This document shows, in pieces, positions 1 through 8,610 of a stretch of DNA of 50,005 nucleotides (position 1 is its first letter; every line of letters begins with the position of its first letter). Both the position numbers and the translations under genes were made by a program. Source of the DNA: an uncultured Dorea sp. (GTDB lineage Bacteria; Bacillota; Clostridia; Lachnospirales; Lachnospiraceae); assembly GCA_945870325.1 (NCBI GenBank), contig CAMBRQ010000018.1:1-50005 (forward strand), read 5' to 3'. Below the pieces are notes generated by a model. It did not search any database, was not told the DNA's origin, and saw only the letters and a list, made by a program, of their open reading frames with translations.

Positions 1-200
1 GGTGATGCTCATGCTCGCAGCACTCGTCGTGATGATGCTCATGGTGATGCTCATGTTCGCAGCACTCATCGTGGTGGTGCTCATGTTCGTGGTGATGCTC
101 ATGCTCGCAGCACTCGTCGTGATGATGCTCATGGTGATGCTCATGCTCGCAGCACTCGCCGTGATGATGCTCGTGATGATGCTCATGCTCGCAGCACTCA
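1..200 (-). repeat. Tandem 42-nt repeat coding for Cys-Cys/His metal-binding units
   Basis: Read on the minus strand, the tail of the CobW-like gene carries at least five consecutive units of the form ECCEHEHHHEHHH plus D or G (14 residues, 42 bases). One unit is enlarged by an extra His-Glu pair. Copies differ by only a few bases, so recent slippage or unequal crossing-over is likely. The array runs off the left edge, so the total copy number is unknown. Confidence 0.9.
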
Positions 201-841
201 TCGTGATGTTCATGATGATGCGCCTCCAGCAGTTCCTCTATCTCTGCTCCCTGCTTCAAAGCACGTCCGATGGCTTCCGCACTCAACTGTTCCCATGGTG
301 TAGAGATAATGGCAGCATCAGTATTCTCTTCCCGCAGCATGTGGATACACTCCTCAATCTTCTCATCCGTCATCATCTGTGTCCGGCTGACAACGATCGT
401 AGACGCATGTTTCACCTGATCCTCGAAGAATTCTCCGAAATTCTTAAGATATAACTTCGCTTTCTTTCCATCAACCACTGTAATTCTTCCATCAATCTCA
501 ATGTCTGCATCCTTCTTCACATCTTCAATCGCTTTTACAATATCTGACAGTTTACCGACACCAGATGGCTCAATGATGACACGGTCCGGGTGGTATTCCT
601 CTAATACTTTCTGAAGTGCCTTGCTAAAATCTCCTACCAAAGTACAGCAGATACAGCCGGAATTCATCTCTGTAATCTCGATTCCTGCATCTTTCAGGAA
701 ACCTCCGTCAATTCCAATCTCTCCGAATTCATTTTCAATCAGGACCAATTTCTCACCTGCGAATACTTTGTCAATCAACTGTTTAATGAATGTAGTCTTT
801 CCGGCTCCTAAAAAACCTGAAATAATGTCAACTTTTGTCAT
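1..841 (-). CDS. CobW/G3E-family GTPase with Cys/His-rich tail (3' end outside window)
   Basis: G3E-family P-loop GTPases of the CobW/YeiR/ZNG1 kind use GTP hydrolysis to hand a metal ion, often zinc, cobalt or nickel, to client proteins in the cytoplasm. Reading from ATG at 841, residues 9-15 give the Walker A motif GFLGAGKT and residues near 60 give GCICC, the CxCC metal site of the family. The GTPase domain fills about 200 residues. It is followed by a tail of repeated Glu-Cys-Cys-Glu-His units that is still open at base 1, so the gene is partial at its C-terminus. The ATG follows a GAGG-type ribosome site and the gene is monocistronic as far as visible. Family assignment is secure. The metal and the client are not shown by the sequence. 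The unusual feature is the dense Cys-Cys/His tail; many CobW proteins have a shorter His stretch only. Confidence 0.9.
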   Translation of the reverse strand, partial: MTKVDIISGFLGAGKTTFIKQLIDKVFAGEKLVLIENEFGEIGIDGGFLKDAGIEITEMNSGCICCTLVGDFSKALQKVLEEYHPDRVIIEPSGVGKLSDIVKAIEDVKKDADIEIDGRITVVDGKKAKLYLKNFGEFFEDQVKHASTIVVSRTQMMTDEKIEECIHMLREENTDAAIISTPWEQLSAEAIGRALKQGAEIEELLEAHHHEHHDECCEHEHHHEHHHGECCEHEHHHEHHHDECCEHEHHHEHEHHHDECCEHEHHHEHHHDECCEHEHH

Positions 842-957
842 GTAAATGCCTCTTTTCTATCTCAATTTTATTCTTATAAAATATGTTCCGTCACATATAT
901 TACCACAAAGTTTTACGGGTTGCCAGTTTTATAGTTAAAAAACGGGCAGGGGACGCG

Positions 958-1009
958 GTTCTGCGAGGAGATATCCCCCACGCAAACGGGGCATATCTCC
1001 TCGCAGAAC
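958..1009. terminator. Long perfect hairpin between hppA and cobW-like gene
   Basis: A 17-bp perfect inverted repeat (958-974 and 993-1009) is extended by a C4/G4 pairing near the loop. On the minus strand a run of six T lies about 16 bases past the stem (936-942). It sits downstream of hppA and upstream of the CobW-like gene, so it is most simply an insulating terminator or a small repeat element. The gene-free stretch 842-1137 holds only this hairpin and the next one. Confidence 0.5.
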
Positions 1010-1040
1010 TGCTGTTTACTGGCAATGTGTAACTATATAA

Positions 1041-1077
1041 CGGCAGTATTCCCGGTTTTCGCTGGAAAATACTGCCG
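1041..1077 (-). terminator. Hairpin downstream of hppA
   Basis: An inverted repeat CGGCAGTATT...AATACTGCCG with a short bulge and an 11-base loop lies about 60 bases past the hppA stop codon. The tail after the stem on the minus strand is AT-rich but not a clean T-run, so it may be a weak terminator or an mRNA 3'-end stabiliser. Confidence 0.45.
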
Positions 1078-1137
1078 TGTTTATCTAATATTAATTTCTT
1101 ATAATTCCGCCGATATAACCCAACTGTAACAATAGAT

Positions 1138-3120
1138 TTACAGCAATCCGCCAACCGATAAGAAAAGTGGGGCGAATACCAGGGATACGATGGTCATTAA
1201 CTTGATCAGAATGTTGATGGATGGACCTGAGGTGTCTTTAAATGGATCTCCTACGGTGTCACCTACGACGGCGGCTTTATAGGCTTCGCTTCCTTTGCCT
1301 CCATGGGAGCCGTCTTCGATGAATTTCTTCGCGTTATCCCATGCTCCGCCGGAGTTGGACATGAAGATTGCCAGCATAACGCCTGTTACAAGTGCGCCTG
1401 CAAGGAGTCCGCCTAAGGCTGCCGGTCCCAGGAGAAGCCCTACCGCCAGCGGGGCAAGTACTGCCATAATGCCTGGGATTAACATCTCTTTTAAAGCTGC
1501 TGTGGTCGAGATTGCAACGCAGGATTTATAATCTGGCTTCTCTGTTCCCTGCATGATGCCAGGCATGACCCTAAACTGCCGCCTTACTTCTTCAATCATC
1601 TTGTACGCCGCTTTTGATACCGACTCCATGGTCATAGCCGAGAACAAGAACGGAAGCATGCCTCCGATGAACAATCCGATAATGACACGGCTGTCCAGAA
1701 GATCTATGCTTTTCATCTGTACCGCTTCCGCATAGGATACGAATAATGCAAGGGCTGTCAGTGCTGCCGAGCCGATGGCAAATCCCTTTCCCATTGCCGC
1801 TGTCGTATTGCCAACTGCGTCTAATTTGTCCGTAATTTTACGAACCTCAGGCTCAAGTCCTGACATCTCTGCGATACCGCCTGCATTGTCCGCAATCGGT
1901 CCATATGCATCTACCGCTACCGTAATCGCAGTCGTAGACAGCATCCCCACCGCTGCCAGTGCGATTCCGTAGAGCCCACAGAACTGATACGCCACGAAGA
2001 TTCCCACGCAGATCAAAAGGATCGGAACAGCAGTAGACTTCATTCCTACTGCCAGACCACTAATAACGGTCGTTGCGGTTCCCGTCTCTGACTGTTCTGC
2101 GATTACTTTTACTGATTTGTAATCGCCAGACGTATAGATCTCTGTAATAATTCCGATCAATAAGCCGACCAAAAGCCCCGCCACAATAGAAATCGCCGCA
2201 TTCAGATTGCCGAAGAGACATTTGCTGAATACGAATGCCACAACCAGCACGATTGCACTGGCTACATAAGATCCCATCTTAAGCGCCTTATGCGGATTGG
2301 AATTCTCATCGCCCCTTACAAAGAAAGTCCCAAGAATCGAAGCAACTAATCCAAGTCCCGCAATCATCAATGGATAGATGGCACCTTCTACTTTATAGTA
2401 TACGATTCCAAGTGTCAGTGCTGAGATCAGCGCACCGACATAAGATTCGAACAGGTCTGCACCCATACCTGCCACATCACCTACATTGTCTCCCACATTA
2501 TCTGCAATTACCGCCGGATTACGCGGGTCATCCTCCGGAATTCCTGCTTCTACCTTGCCTACCAGATCAGCGCCTACGTCGGCAGCCTTCGTATAGATAC
2601 CGCCGCCAACACGGGCAAAAAGCGCGATAGACGATGCCCCAAGACTGAAGCCTGACAGCACATCTACATTCTTCGTAACGATGTAGATTGCACTCACTCC
2701 AAGAACGCCAAGTCCCGCCACGCACATTCCCATAACCGCTCCGCCGGAAAATGCGATAGAAAGTGCCCGGTTCATTCCGCTTTCTCTTGCAGCATTGGCA
2801 GTTCTTACATTCGCCTTTGTAGCCACACTCATTCCAAAATATCCCGCGAGTGTAGAGAATAAAGCACCCACTACAAAACAAACTGCTGTCACCCAGTTAC
2901 CGATTCCCACTCCGATCAATACAAACAGCACAACTACAAAAAAGATCAATATCTTGTATTCTGCTGTCAGGAATGCCTGGGCACCTTCACTAATAGAAGC
3001 TGCAATCTCTCTCATTCTTTCGGTTCCTGCATCCTGCCTGTTCACTCTCGCCGCCAACACTCCCGCGAACAACAGTGCAACAATCCCCAGCACAGGAACA
3101 ATGTTCAATAACATTTCCAT
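1138..3120 (-). CDS. hppA: Membrane-bound, K+-dependent cation-pumping pyrophosphatase
   Basis: The enzyme hydrolyses cytoplasmic pyrophosphate and uses the energy to pump Na+ and/or H+ out across the membrane, recovering energy from biosynthesis in fermenting anaerobes. The 660-residue protein is almost entirely hydrophobic helices. The substrate-binding signature [18 protein letters not shown] occurs at residues 181-198, followed by [20 protein letters not shown]. The segment [10 protein letters not shown] at 437-446 has Ala where K+-independent enzymes have Lys, which marks the K+-dependent class. Most such enzymes in Clostridia pump Na+; the ion specificity here is an inference. ATG at 3120 follows a GGGAGG site. 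The gene stands alone between a terminator upstream (3271-3305) and hairpins downstream. Confidence 0.96.
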   Translation of the reverse strand: MEMLLNIVPVLGIVALLFAGVLAARVNRQDAGTERMREIAASISEGAQAFLTAEYKILIFFVVVLFVLIGVGIGNWVTAVCFVVGALFSTLAGYFGMSVATKANVRTANAARESGMNRALSIAFSGGAVMGMCVAGLGVLGVSAIYIVTKNVDVLSGFSLGASSIALFARVGGGIYTKAADVGADLVGKVEAGIPEDDPRNPAVIADNVGDNVGDVAGMGADLFESYVGALISALTLGIVYYKVEGAIYPLMIAGLGLVASILGTFFVRGDENSNPHKALKMGSYVASAIVLVVAFVFSKCLFGNLNAAISIVAGLLVGLLIGIITEIYTSGDYKSVKVIAEQSETGTATTVISGLAVGMKSTAVPILLICVGIFVAYQFCGLYGIALAAVGMLSTTAITVAVDAYGPIADNAGGIAEMSGLEPEVRKITDKLDAVGNTTAAMGKGFAIGSAALTALALFVSYAEAVQMKSIDLLDSRVIIGLFIGGMLPFLFSAMTMESVSKAAYKMIEEVRRQFRVMPGIMQGTEKPDYKSCVAISTTAALKEMLIPGIMAVLAPLAVGLLLGPAALGGLLAGALVTGVMLAIFMSNSGGAWDNAKKFIEDGSHGGKGSEAYKAAVVGDTVGDPFKDTSGPSINILIKLMTIVSLVFAPLFLSVGGLL

Positions 3121-3270
3121 ATCTAAACCTCCCTCAGATTTATTGTACCCTTATATTATCATAAAATTTAAAATTGTATATAGTTTTTTGCGATATTTTA
3201 TCTTTTGTTTTATTTTTATCAAACTATTTTGAAGAATTTTTTGCAATTTTCAGTCACATAAAATAGTCAA

Positions 3271-3305
3271 AAAAGAGAAGTCAATCCTATCTTGACTTCT
3301 CTTTT
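3271..3305 (-). terminator. Rho-independent terminator of the reductase operon
   Basis: A 14-bp perfect stem (AAAAGAGAAGTCAA and its complement, 3271-3284 and 3292-3305) with a 7-base loop is followed on the minus strand by TTTTTTGACTATTTT. The stop codon of the activator gene (3287-3289) lies in the loop, so the last codons of the gene form one arm. Confidence 0.9.
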
Positions 3306-4048
3306 GCTAATAAAGCCGCGCCCAATGCACCGGCATATCTTCCATGTTCTGTCGGTTCTACAGTCTGACCGATCTTCTCTGATAAAATCTGTGTAAAATA
3401 TTGGCTATGACTCAATCCTCCTGTCAGAATCACCTTATTCGGAAGGCTCTTCCTCTGGCTTAACTGTGCCACCTTCGCCGCCACAGAATCCACAACTCCC
3501 GCTGCAATATCTTCTCGTTTTCTTCCTTCGCCTATGTAATTGATGACCTCCGATTCAGCGAATACCGTGCACAACGAACTGATCGGGATGACGGTTCCGG
3601 CTGCTGCCATATCGAATAATTCCTGCAAAGTAACACCTAGACGATTTGCCATAATCTCCAGGAATTTGCCCGTTCCTGCCGAACATTTATCATTCATAAG
3701 GAAATCCTGTACCATGCCATGCTCTACCAGAATCACCTTCGTATCCTGACCGCCCACATCGATAATCGCACAGTCATTCCCTGCCATCTCTCTTCCGCCT
3801 CTTGCGTGGCAGGTAATCTCAGTGATCACATAATCAGCAAAATCCACTGCGATACGACCATATCCTGTCGCTACAACCTTCGTGTCGTCAGACAGGACAT
3901 CAATACCTTCTTCTTTCAGTTTTTCTTTAATTGTCTGAGTTGTCTCTTTACTGCTCCATCCGGTCGGAAGAACAAACTGGATATCCTTCACGCCTCTGGC
4001 AACTACTTTGGATGCTGTTGAGCCAATGTCAATTCCTACATAATTCAC
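3287..4048 (-). CDS. Acyl-CoA dehydratase activator-type ATPase (double-cubane reductase activator)
   Basis: This belongs to the BadF/BadG/BcrA/HgdC family of ATPases that bind one [4Fe-4S] cluster between two identical subunits and inject a low-potential electron into a partner iron-sulfur enzyme at the cost of ATP. The 253-residue protein starts with the ASKHA nucleotide fold GIDIGSTASK (residues 5-14). It has the second phosphate loop DVGGQDTK (97-104) and two conserved cysteines, Cys122 in KCSAGTGKF and Cys160 in LCTVFAESEV, which are expected to bridge the cluster. It is the last gene of the truA - desulfurase - reductase - DUF3343 run. The partner at 4397-5671 is a single HgdB-like subunit, not an HgdA/HgdB pair. 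This points to the double-cubane reductase system (YjiL/YjiM type) rather than a 2-hydroxyacyl-CoA dehydratase. Confidence 0.93.
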   Translation of the reverse strand: MNYVGIDIGSTASKVVARGVKDIQFVLPTGWSSKETTQTIKEKLKEEGIDVLSDDTKVVATGYGRIAVDFADYVITEITCHARGGREMAGNDCAIIDVGGQDTKVILVEHGMVQDFLMNDKCSAGTGKFLEIMANRLGVTLQELFDMAAAGTVIPISSLCTVFAESEVINYIGEGRKREDIAAGVVDSVAAKVAQLSQRKSLPNKVILTGGLSHSQYFTQILSEKIGQTVEPTEHGRYAGALGAALLAKEKSR

Positions 4049-4104
4049 GTTTCTCTACCTCATTTATCCATATTTCTTCTAAACGATATCTTGTAATATC
4101 AGTT

Positions 4105-4371
4105 TTAGCAATACCGATCCCTCTTCGGGTTAATATCCCTCTCAATGGCTGCAATCTTCAGAATCTCAATCCCATGCTCATCAATACATGCCTGGATAGT
4201 ATCAATATCTTTCTCTTCTATTAAGAGTGAGATTCCACAGCACTTGCTTGCGGCTCTGGGGGTGGGGGCTATGGTTGCCCGAACCCCCAGTTTCTTCAAT
4301 TCTTTGTAAAGCCGCATGCCATTATCATGATTGGGAAATAATACATAATGCTGGATTTTTGGCATATGCAT
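4105..4371 (-). CDS. DUF3343 small protein, putative sulfur/selenium carrier
   Basis: An 88-residue soluble protein of the DUF3343 type, a small family named as possible Se/S carrier proteins from genome context. It has an alpha-beta pattern like a short ferredoxin-like fold and a vicinal cysteine pair at residues 44-45 in the motif SKCCGISL, followed by a basic, Cys-ending tail. It lies 25 bases after the reductase gene and 56 bases before the activator gene in the same direction, so it is surely co-transcribed with them. A role in handing sulfur or selenium from the neighbouring cysteine desulfurase to the reductase is an inference from neighbourhood and the CC motif. Function is not experimentally assigned as far as I know. 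Confidence 0.75.
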   Translation of the reverse strand: MHMPKIQHYVLFPNHDNGMRLYKELKKLGVRATIAPTPRAASKCCGISLLIEEKDIDTIQACIDEHGIEILKIAAIERDINPKRDRYC

Positions 4372-4396
4372 ACTTCCTTTTCTAATATTTTACGAA

Positions 4397-5671
4397 TTAA
4401 TTGTTCAGCATTTCAATAAATGCACTGACTCTTGTACGAAGCTGCTGTGCATCGCTGTCTGTATAATCTGTCTCGATTCCAAGCACCGGAATTCCTGCTT
4501 CTTTCAGCGCACGCTCTACCAGGTATCCTTCAGTATCATACAGGTTACAGAACTTCAGATTCACATCGATAATACCGTCAACCTTGTACTCTTTTGCAAG
4601 GCGTAAGATGTCATCGATTCTTCCCTCATTCGGAGTGAAGCATGCACAGTTGATATTCATATATCTCTCTGCAAGAGCCGTAATCTGCTCCTCTACCGTT
4701 GTCTTGGTCTCATCTACCAGATTTTCAAAATAACGTGTTCCTGTACACATCTCTTCACAGACAACCGCACCGCCGCTTGTCTCTACAATGTTATGTAACT
4801 TCCAGTTCGGAATTGCAAGCGGAGTTCCTGTCAGCATAATACGCTTGGTTCCAGCCGGCACTACGCTAACACCATCTTTGATGCGCTGCTCAAGTTCATC
4901 ACACAGAGCATTGGTCATCTGTGTAAATCTTCCCGGATCGTCATAGAATGCAATCTGAGAGATTAACAGAGCGTCACATCCGCTGATCGGAAGCGTGTCA
5001 TTCTTACGTGTTTCATACAGTCTCTCTAACGCTTTTCTCTTTCCATTGATCAGTTTGATACTCTCAGCAAGTTTCTCAGCAGTAACACTGTTGCCAGTGA
5101 ATTCTTCTACTACATTCTTGAATTCCGCAATCTCTTCTGCCCATGCTTTGATATCTTTTGCACGTTTCATCTGCGGAAGATCCATCACATGAACCGGAAC
5201 ATCCTCACCTAAAATCTCCCATGCCTTCTTCTTGCCGTCACAGGTTGTCTCTCCAACGTACATATCTGCAATTCTGAAGAATGGACAGGTACGATCCAGT
5301 CTCGCGCCTACGGAAGCCTTAATCAATGGACAGGTATTCTTCGGAAGCACTTTCTCGCCACCTGGCACCCAGAACTGGGAGCCGCCGCACAGACCTGTCG
5401 CAATTGCATCTGCTGCAAATACGATCTCATCAGGTACATATACGCAGAAAGTTCCGAATACCTTGCCGCCTTTTTTCTGATGCTCAATCAGTTCTGCCGG
5501 ACGGATTCCATGGATATCTGCTACAACCATATTGTAGTAGTCCATGCCCTCCGGACGATTTTCCTGAGACAGATAGACATCCCCAAATGCCTGTGGCAGA
5601 ACGGCACATAATTGATCGTGCATCTCCACATCCATCCCCAAATCTTCCCACATTTTACGATAATCAGCCAT
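4397..5671 (-). CDS. Double-cubane-cluster anaerobic reductase (HgdB/YjiM family)
   Basis: The 424-residue protein belongs to the 2-hydroxyacyl-CoA dehydratase subunit superfamily (FldC/HgdB-like). Stand-alone members paired with one activator form the double-cubane cluster proteins, which carry an [8Fe-9S] cluster and perform low-potential two-electron reductions; their natural substrate is unknown. Cysteines fitting the cluster site are Cys76 (GTFCVYVP), Cys95, Cys114 (NTCPLIK), Cys129 (DRTCPFFR), Cys144 (ETTCDG), Cys305, Cys309, the NCAC pair 342/344 and Cys375 (FCNLYD). No second subunit gene is present, which argues against a classical 2-hydroxyglutaryl- or lactoyl-CoA dehydratase. Neighbours are a cysteine desulfurase upstream, and DUF3343 and the ATPase activator downstream. 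ATG at 5671 is preceded by AGGAGG. Confidence 0.88.
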   Translation of the reverse strand: MADYRKMWEDLGMDVEMHDQLCAVLPQAFGDVYLSQENRPEGMDYYNMVVADIHGIRPAELIEHQKKGGKVFGTFCVYVPDEIVFAADAIATGLCGGSQFWVPGGEKVLPKNTCPLIKASVGARLDRTCPFFRIADMYVGETTCDGKKKAWEILGEDVPVHVMDLPQMKRAKDIKAWAEEIAEFKNVVEEFTGNSVTAEKLAESIKLINGKRKALERLYETRKNDTLPISGCDALLISQIAFYDDPGRFTQMTNALCDELEQRIKDGVSVVPAGTKRIMLTGTPLAIPNWKLHNIVETSGGAVVCEEMCTGTRYFENLVDETKTTVEEQITALAERYMNINCACFTPNEGRIDDILRLAKEYKVDGIIDVNLKFCNLYDTEGYLVERALKEAGIPVLGIETDYTDSDAQQLRTRVSAFIEMLNN

Positions 5672-5801
5672 AATATTTTCCTCCTTAGTATCATTTATCG
5701 TACTGATATTTTACTAAGTTTACCGTACCATGTTTGTAAAGCCTGGGCAATGGAAAAACCCATTGATTTTTATTATATTAAAATCGAATTATTTATGCTA
5801 T

Positions 5802-6956
5802 CTATACTGATAATAATTCTCGGAATCCTTCCACACACCGGTCGATTTCCTCCATCGTGTTGGCAGCGCTGAACGCAAAACGTACCGTTCCCTGCGGATA
5901 TGTTCCCAGCGTCTGATGCGCCAGCGGAGCACAATGAAGCCCTACTCTTGTCATGATTCCATACTCTTGTTCCAGTTCAAAAGCCATCATCGCATTGTCT
6001 GCATTTACAAAATCCAACGACACCACAGCCACACGATCTCCGACTTCTGTTTTTCCGGCGATACGGATACCAGGGAATTCCTTCACACGTTCCAGGAAGT
6101 AGCGGGTCAGTTCCATCTTCTTTGCATGGATCTTAGCAAGCCCAATCTCCTCTATATAAGAAAGGGCAGCATGTAATCCAATAATCCCCGGCAAATTCAT
6201 CGTTCCGCTCTCATATTTATCCGGAAGGTCAAGAGGCATATCCAGAGAATCCGACTGGCTTCCCGTGCCTCCGGCAATATAAGGCTTCATCTGGCTGTTC
6301 AACTCCTCCGATATGAGAAATCCGCCAATCCCCTGAGGTCCAAGCAATCCTTTATGCCCGGTAAATGCCAGAAAGTCAATTCCATCATCCTGCATATTCA
6401 CCTCAATCGTTCCGGCACTCTGCGCCGTGTCCACCACGAAGAAGATATGATGCCCGCGGCAGATCTCTCCAATCTCTCTAATCGGGAGAACCGTGCCACA
6501 GACGTTGGAGGCATGGAGCATGATGACCGCTTTCGTATTTTTCCTGATTGCCTTTTCTACATCTTCCGGATATACGGTTCCATCCTTCTGAGTTCTTACC
6601 ACATCATAAGTCACACCACAGGCTTCCATCTGTCTGAGCGGACGCATCACCGCATTGTGCTCCAAACCTGATACAAGCACATGATCGCCAAATTGTAAGA
6701 ATCCTTTTATAAAATAGTTCAGTGAATATGTAATTCCAGGTGTAAAGATCACGCATCTGGAATCTGCCGCATGGAAGAGTCTTGCAAGCTGCTCTCTGGT
6801 ATCCAGCACGATTCCCTCCACTTCATATGCGCCTTCATAATTCCCCCGGTTAATATTAAAAGCACCATTGGTCAGAAGGTCCGACATCGCTCCGGCTACT
6901 CGCGGCGCTTTCGGCCAAGAGGTACTTCCGTTATCAAAATAAATCTTATTCTCCAT
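5802..6956 (-). CDS. Cysteine desulfurase-like class V aminotransferase
   Basis: A PLP enzyme of the SufS/NifS fold that would release sulfur (or selenium) from cysteine (or selenocysteine). The 384-residue protein has the PLP lysine in FTGHKG at Lys202 and a catalytic-type cysteine in GLHCAPLAH at Cys342, so it looks active. It resembles the subfamily often found beside selenium/molybdenum hydroxylase or double-cubane reductase genes rather than the Isc or Suf operons. I start it at ATG 6956, inside the last codons of truA (11-base overlap), because GGTGGAG lies 8 bases upstream; an in-frame start 27 bases earlier would lack a site. A gap of 130 bases separates it from the reductase gene. 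The association with that reductase suggests a dedicated sulfur supply, which is inferred. Confidence 0.87.
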   Translation of the reverse strand: MENKIYFDNGSTSWPKAPRVAGAMSDLLTNGAFNINRGNYEGAYEVEGIVLDTREQLARLFHAADSRCVIFTPGITYSLNYFIKGFLQFGDHVLVSGLEHNAVMRPLRQMEACGVTYDVVRTQKDGTVYPEDVEKAIRKNTKAVIMLHASNVCGTVLPIREIGEICRGHHIFFVVDTAQSAGTIEVNMQDDGIDFLAFTGHKGLLGPQGIGGFLISEELNSQMKPYIAGGTGSQSDSLDMPLDLPDKYESGTMNLPGIIGLHAALSYIEEIGLAKIHAKKMELTRYFLERVKEFPGIRIAGKTEVGDRVAVVSLDFVNADNAMMAFELEQEYGIMTRVGLHCAPLAHQTLGTYPQGTVRFAFSAANTMEEIDRCVEGFRELLSV

Positions 6957-7689
6957 AATGAATCTCCACCAATACCAATCCATTCGGCGGTGCTGTCACG
7001 CCCGCCTCCGTCCGTTCCTTTGCATCTAATATCTCTTTCACCCGCTCGGGAGTGTAAAAGCCTCGTCCCACGCGAATCAACGTTCCCGCGATGATCCGCA
7101 CCATATTGTAGAGAAAGCCATTTCCCGTAATGCGGATCGTAATATCCGCCCCCTTCTGGTCAATCTGTATCTCATGTACCGTGCGCACCGTATCCTCCAC
7201 GTTCGTACGCACATTGCAGAAACTGGCAAAATCATGTTCTCCCACAAGACAGGCCGCCCCCTGGCGCATCTTCTCTACATCCATGGGGAAAGAGACGAAT
7301 GTACTGTACTTCCGTTTCAAGGGATTCGGAACCGAGGCATTATAGATATGGTATTCATAGGTCTTAATTACCTCATCCTGATAACGCGGATGCCAGGTCG
7401 CCGGCACTTCCTCAGACTTCACAATCACAATATCCTCCGGAAGTTTCTGATTCAGGGCATAAGCCATCCGCTCCGGCGGAATCTGCGACTCTGTGTCGAA
7501 TACCGCTACATTCCCCAGAGCATGGACTCCGGAATCCGTACGGCTTGCGCCGATGACGCGGATATCCTCGCATGTCAACTTGTTTAGCGCCTTGTTAAGA
7601 ACCTCTTCAATTGTAATTCCGTTGGGCTGAATCTGCCAGCCACAGTAATTCGTGCCATCATAGGCAACGACAATTTTCACTCTTTTCAT
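6946..7689 (-). CDS. truA: tRNA pseudouridine(38-40) synthase
   Basis: TruA converts uridines 38-40 of the tRNA anticodon arm to pseudouridine. The 247-residue length is normal. The catalytic motif GASRTDSGVHALG lies at residues 47-59 with the nucleophilic Asp52. The start MKRVKIVVAYDGTNYCGWQIQ is typical. In many Firmicutes truA follows ecfA1-ecfA2-ecfT, as here. The usual following genes rplM-rpsI are replaced by the desulfurase/reductase run, and an 80-bp repeat element separates truA from ecfT. The stop codon overlaps the start of the desulfurase gene. Confidence 0.96.
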   Translation of the reverse strand: MKRVKIVVAYDGTNYCGWQIQPNGITIEEVLNKALNKLTCEDIRVIGASRTDSGVHALGNVAVFDTESQIPPERMAYALNQKLPEDIVIVKSEEVPATWHPRYQDEVIKTYEYHIYNASVPNPLKRKYSTFVSFPMDVEKMRQGAACLVGEHDFASFCNVRTNVEDTVRTVHEIQIDQKGADITIRITGNGFLYNMVRIIAGTLIRVGRGFYTPERVKEILDAKERTEAGVTAPPNGLVLVEIHYGE

Positions 7690-7699
7690 ACAATACCTC

Positions 7700-7779
7700 T
7701 TGGGGACAGGGGAAATTCAAAAAGGGACAGGGCTATTTCAATTGGGGACGGGGAAATTGAAAAAACCCCCGTCCCCAAA
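7700..7779 (+). repeat. 80-bp intergenic repeat, copy A (between ecfT and truA)
   Basis: A G-rich element built from the phrases TTGGGGACAGGGG, AAAGGGACAGGG, TTGGGGACGGGG and CCCCCGTCCCCAA. The last two pair as a hairpin (about 7743-7776) around an AAATTGAAAAAA loop. A nearly identical copy in inverse orientation lies at 16773-16853, with about nine in ten bases identical by eye. It fills nearly the whole gap between the two genes of an otherwise tight operon. It may act as an attenuating hairpin in the transcript. Confidence 0.88.
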
Positions 7780-7785
7780 TACAAT

Positions 7786-8610
7786 TTAGAATACCCAGAT
7801 ATGCAGCGGCACGTATTTTCCAATAACCACCACCGCAATTACATATACAATTACAACAATATAAGCCATATGATCTCGTTTCTGGTAATGGAGCGGCTTC
7901 ATCTTCGTCCTGCCCTCTCCTCCCCGGTAGCATCTTGCCTCCATCGCCATCGCCAGGTCATTGGCACGTCGGAAGGCTGATACGAACAAAGGCACAAGAA
8001 TCGGAATCATGCTCTTGGCTTTCTGTATCATATTCCCGCTTTCTAAGTCTGCGCCGCGGGCAATCTGTGCTTTCATGATCTTATCTGTCTCTTCCAGAAG
8101 AATCGGGATAAAACGCAGTGCAATGGACATAATCATTGCAATCTCATGTACCGGCACATGAATCTTATTCAATGGACCCAGCAATTCTTCAATTCCATCC
8201 GTCAGTTCATTCGGCGTTGTGGTAAATGTCATCAGCGATGAACCGATAATCAGATAGATCAGCCTAATCGCCATGTACACCGCCGTTACCAGCCCGCCTT
8301 CTGTGATCGTGAATATCCATGCATGGAACAGCACATCCCCATCCCTTGTTAGGAACAGATTAAACAGCACCGTAATCATCAACAGCATGATGATCGGCTT
8401 CAATCCCCGCACAATATAAGCAAACGGCACTTTCGACATCCTGATAATTGCCATCAGGAATACAGTCGCCACCAGATATCCCGATATGCTTTTGAACAAA
8501 AATAAAGACACCAGATACAAAAGCGTAGACACCAGTTTCGTTCTGGGATCCAGCCTGTGCAGTATGCTTTTTGCAGGATAATATTGTCCTATAGTTATAT
8601 CTCGAATCAT
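7786..8610 (-). CDS. ecfT: ECF transporter transmembrane subunit
   Basis: EcfT is the membrane scaffold that links two EcfA ATPases to interchangeable substrate-binding S components for uptake of vitamins and metals. The 274-residue protein has about six hydrophobic segments. The coupling-helix motif ARGAD sits in the form IARGADLESGN, and there is a second copy-like segment MAMEARCYRG; both contact the ATPases. It overlaps ecfA2 by 4 bases and closes the ecfA1-ecfA2-ecfT set. No S component is adjacent, so it is the shared (group II) energising module. A candidate S component, ThiW, is encoded at 43136-43690. Confidence 0.95.
   Translation of the reverse strand: MIRDITIGQYYPAKSILHRLDPRTKLVSTLLYLVSLFLFKSISGYLVATVFLMAIIRMSKVPFAYIVRGLKPIIMLLMITVLFNLFLTRDGDVLFHAWIFTITEGGLVTAVYMAIRLIYLIIGSSLMTFTTTPNELTDGIEELLGPLNKIHVPVHEIAMIMSIALRFIPILLEETDKIMKAQIARGADLESGNMIQKAKSMIPILVPLFVSAFRRANDLAMAMEARCYRGGEGRTKMKPLHYQKRDHMAYIVVIVYVIAVVVIGKYVPLHIWVF

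Noticed and set aside
2-454. Plus-strand ORF of Met/Leu/Val repeats
   Set aside because: It is the antisense reading of the His/Cys repeat tail of the CobW-like gene; the minus frame has the conserved GTPase motifs.
900-1154. Minus-strand ORF of 84 codons after hppA
   Set aside because: It runs through two inverted repeats, overlaps the hppA end and has no ribosome site or family likeness.
4397-5671. Classical 2-hydroxyglutaryl-CoA dehydratase
   Set aside because: Only one HgdB-like subunit is present, with no second subunit and no CoA-transferase gene nearby.
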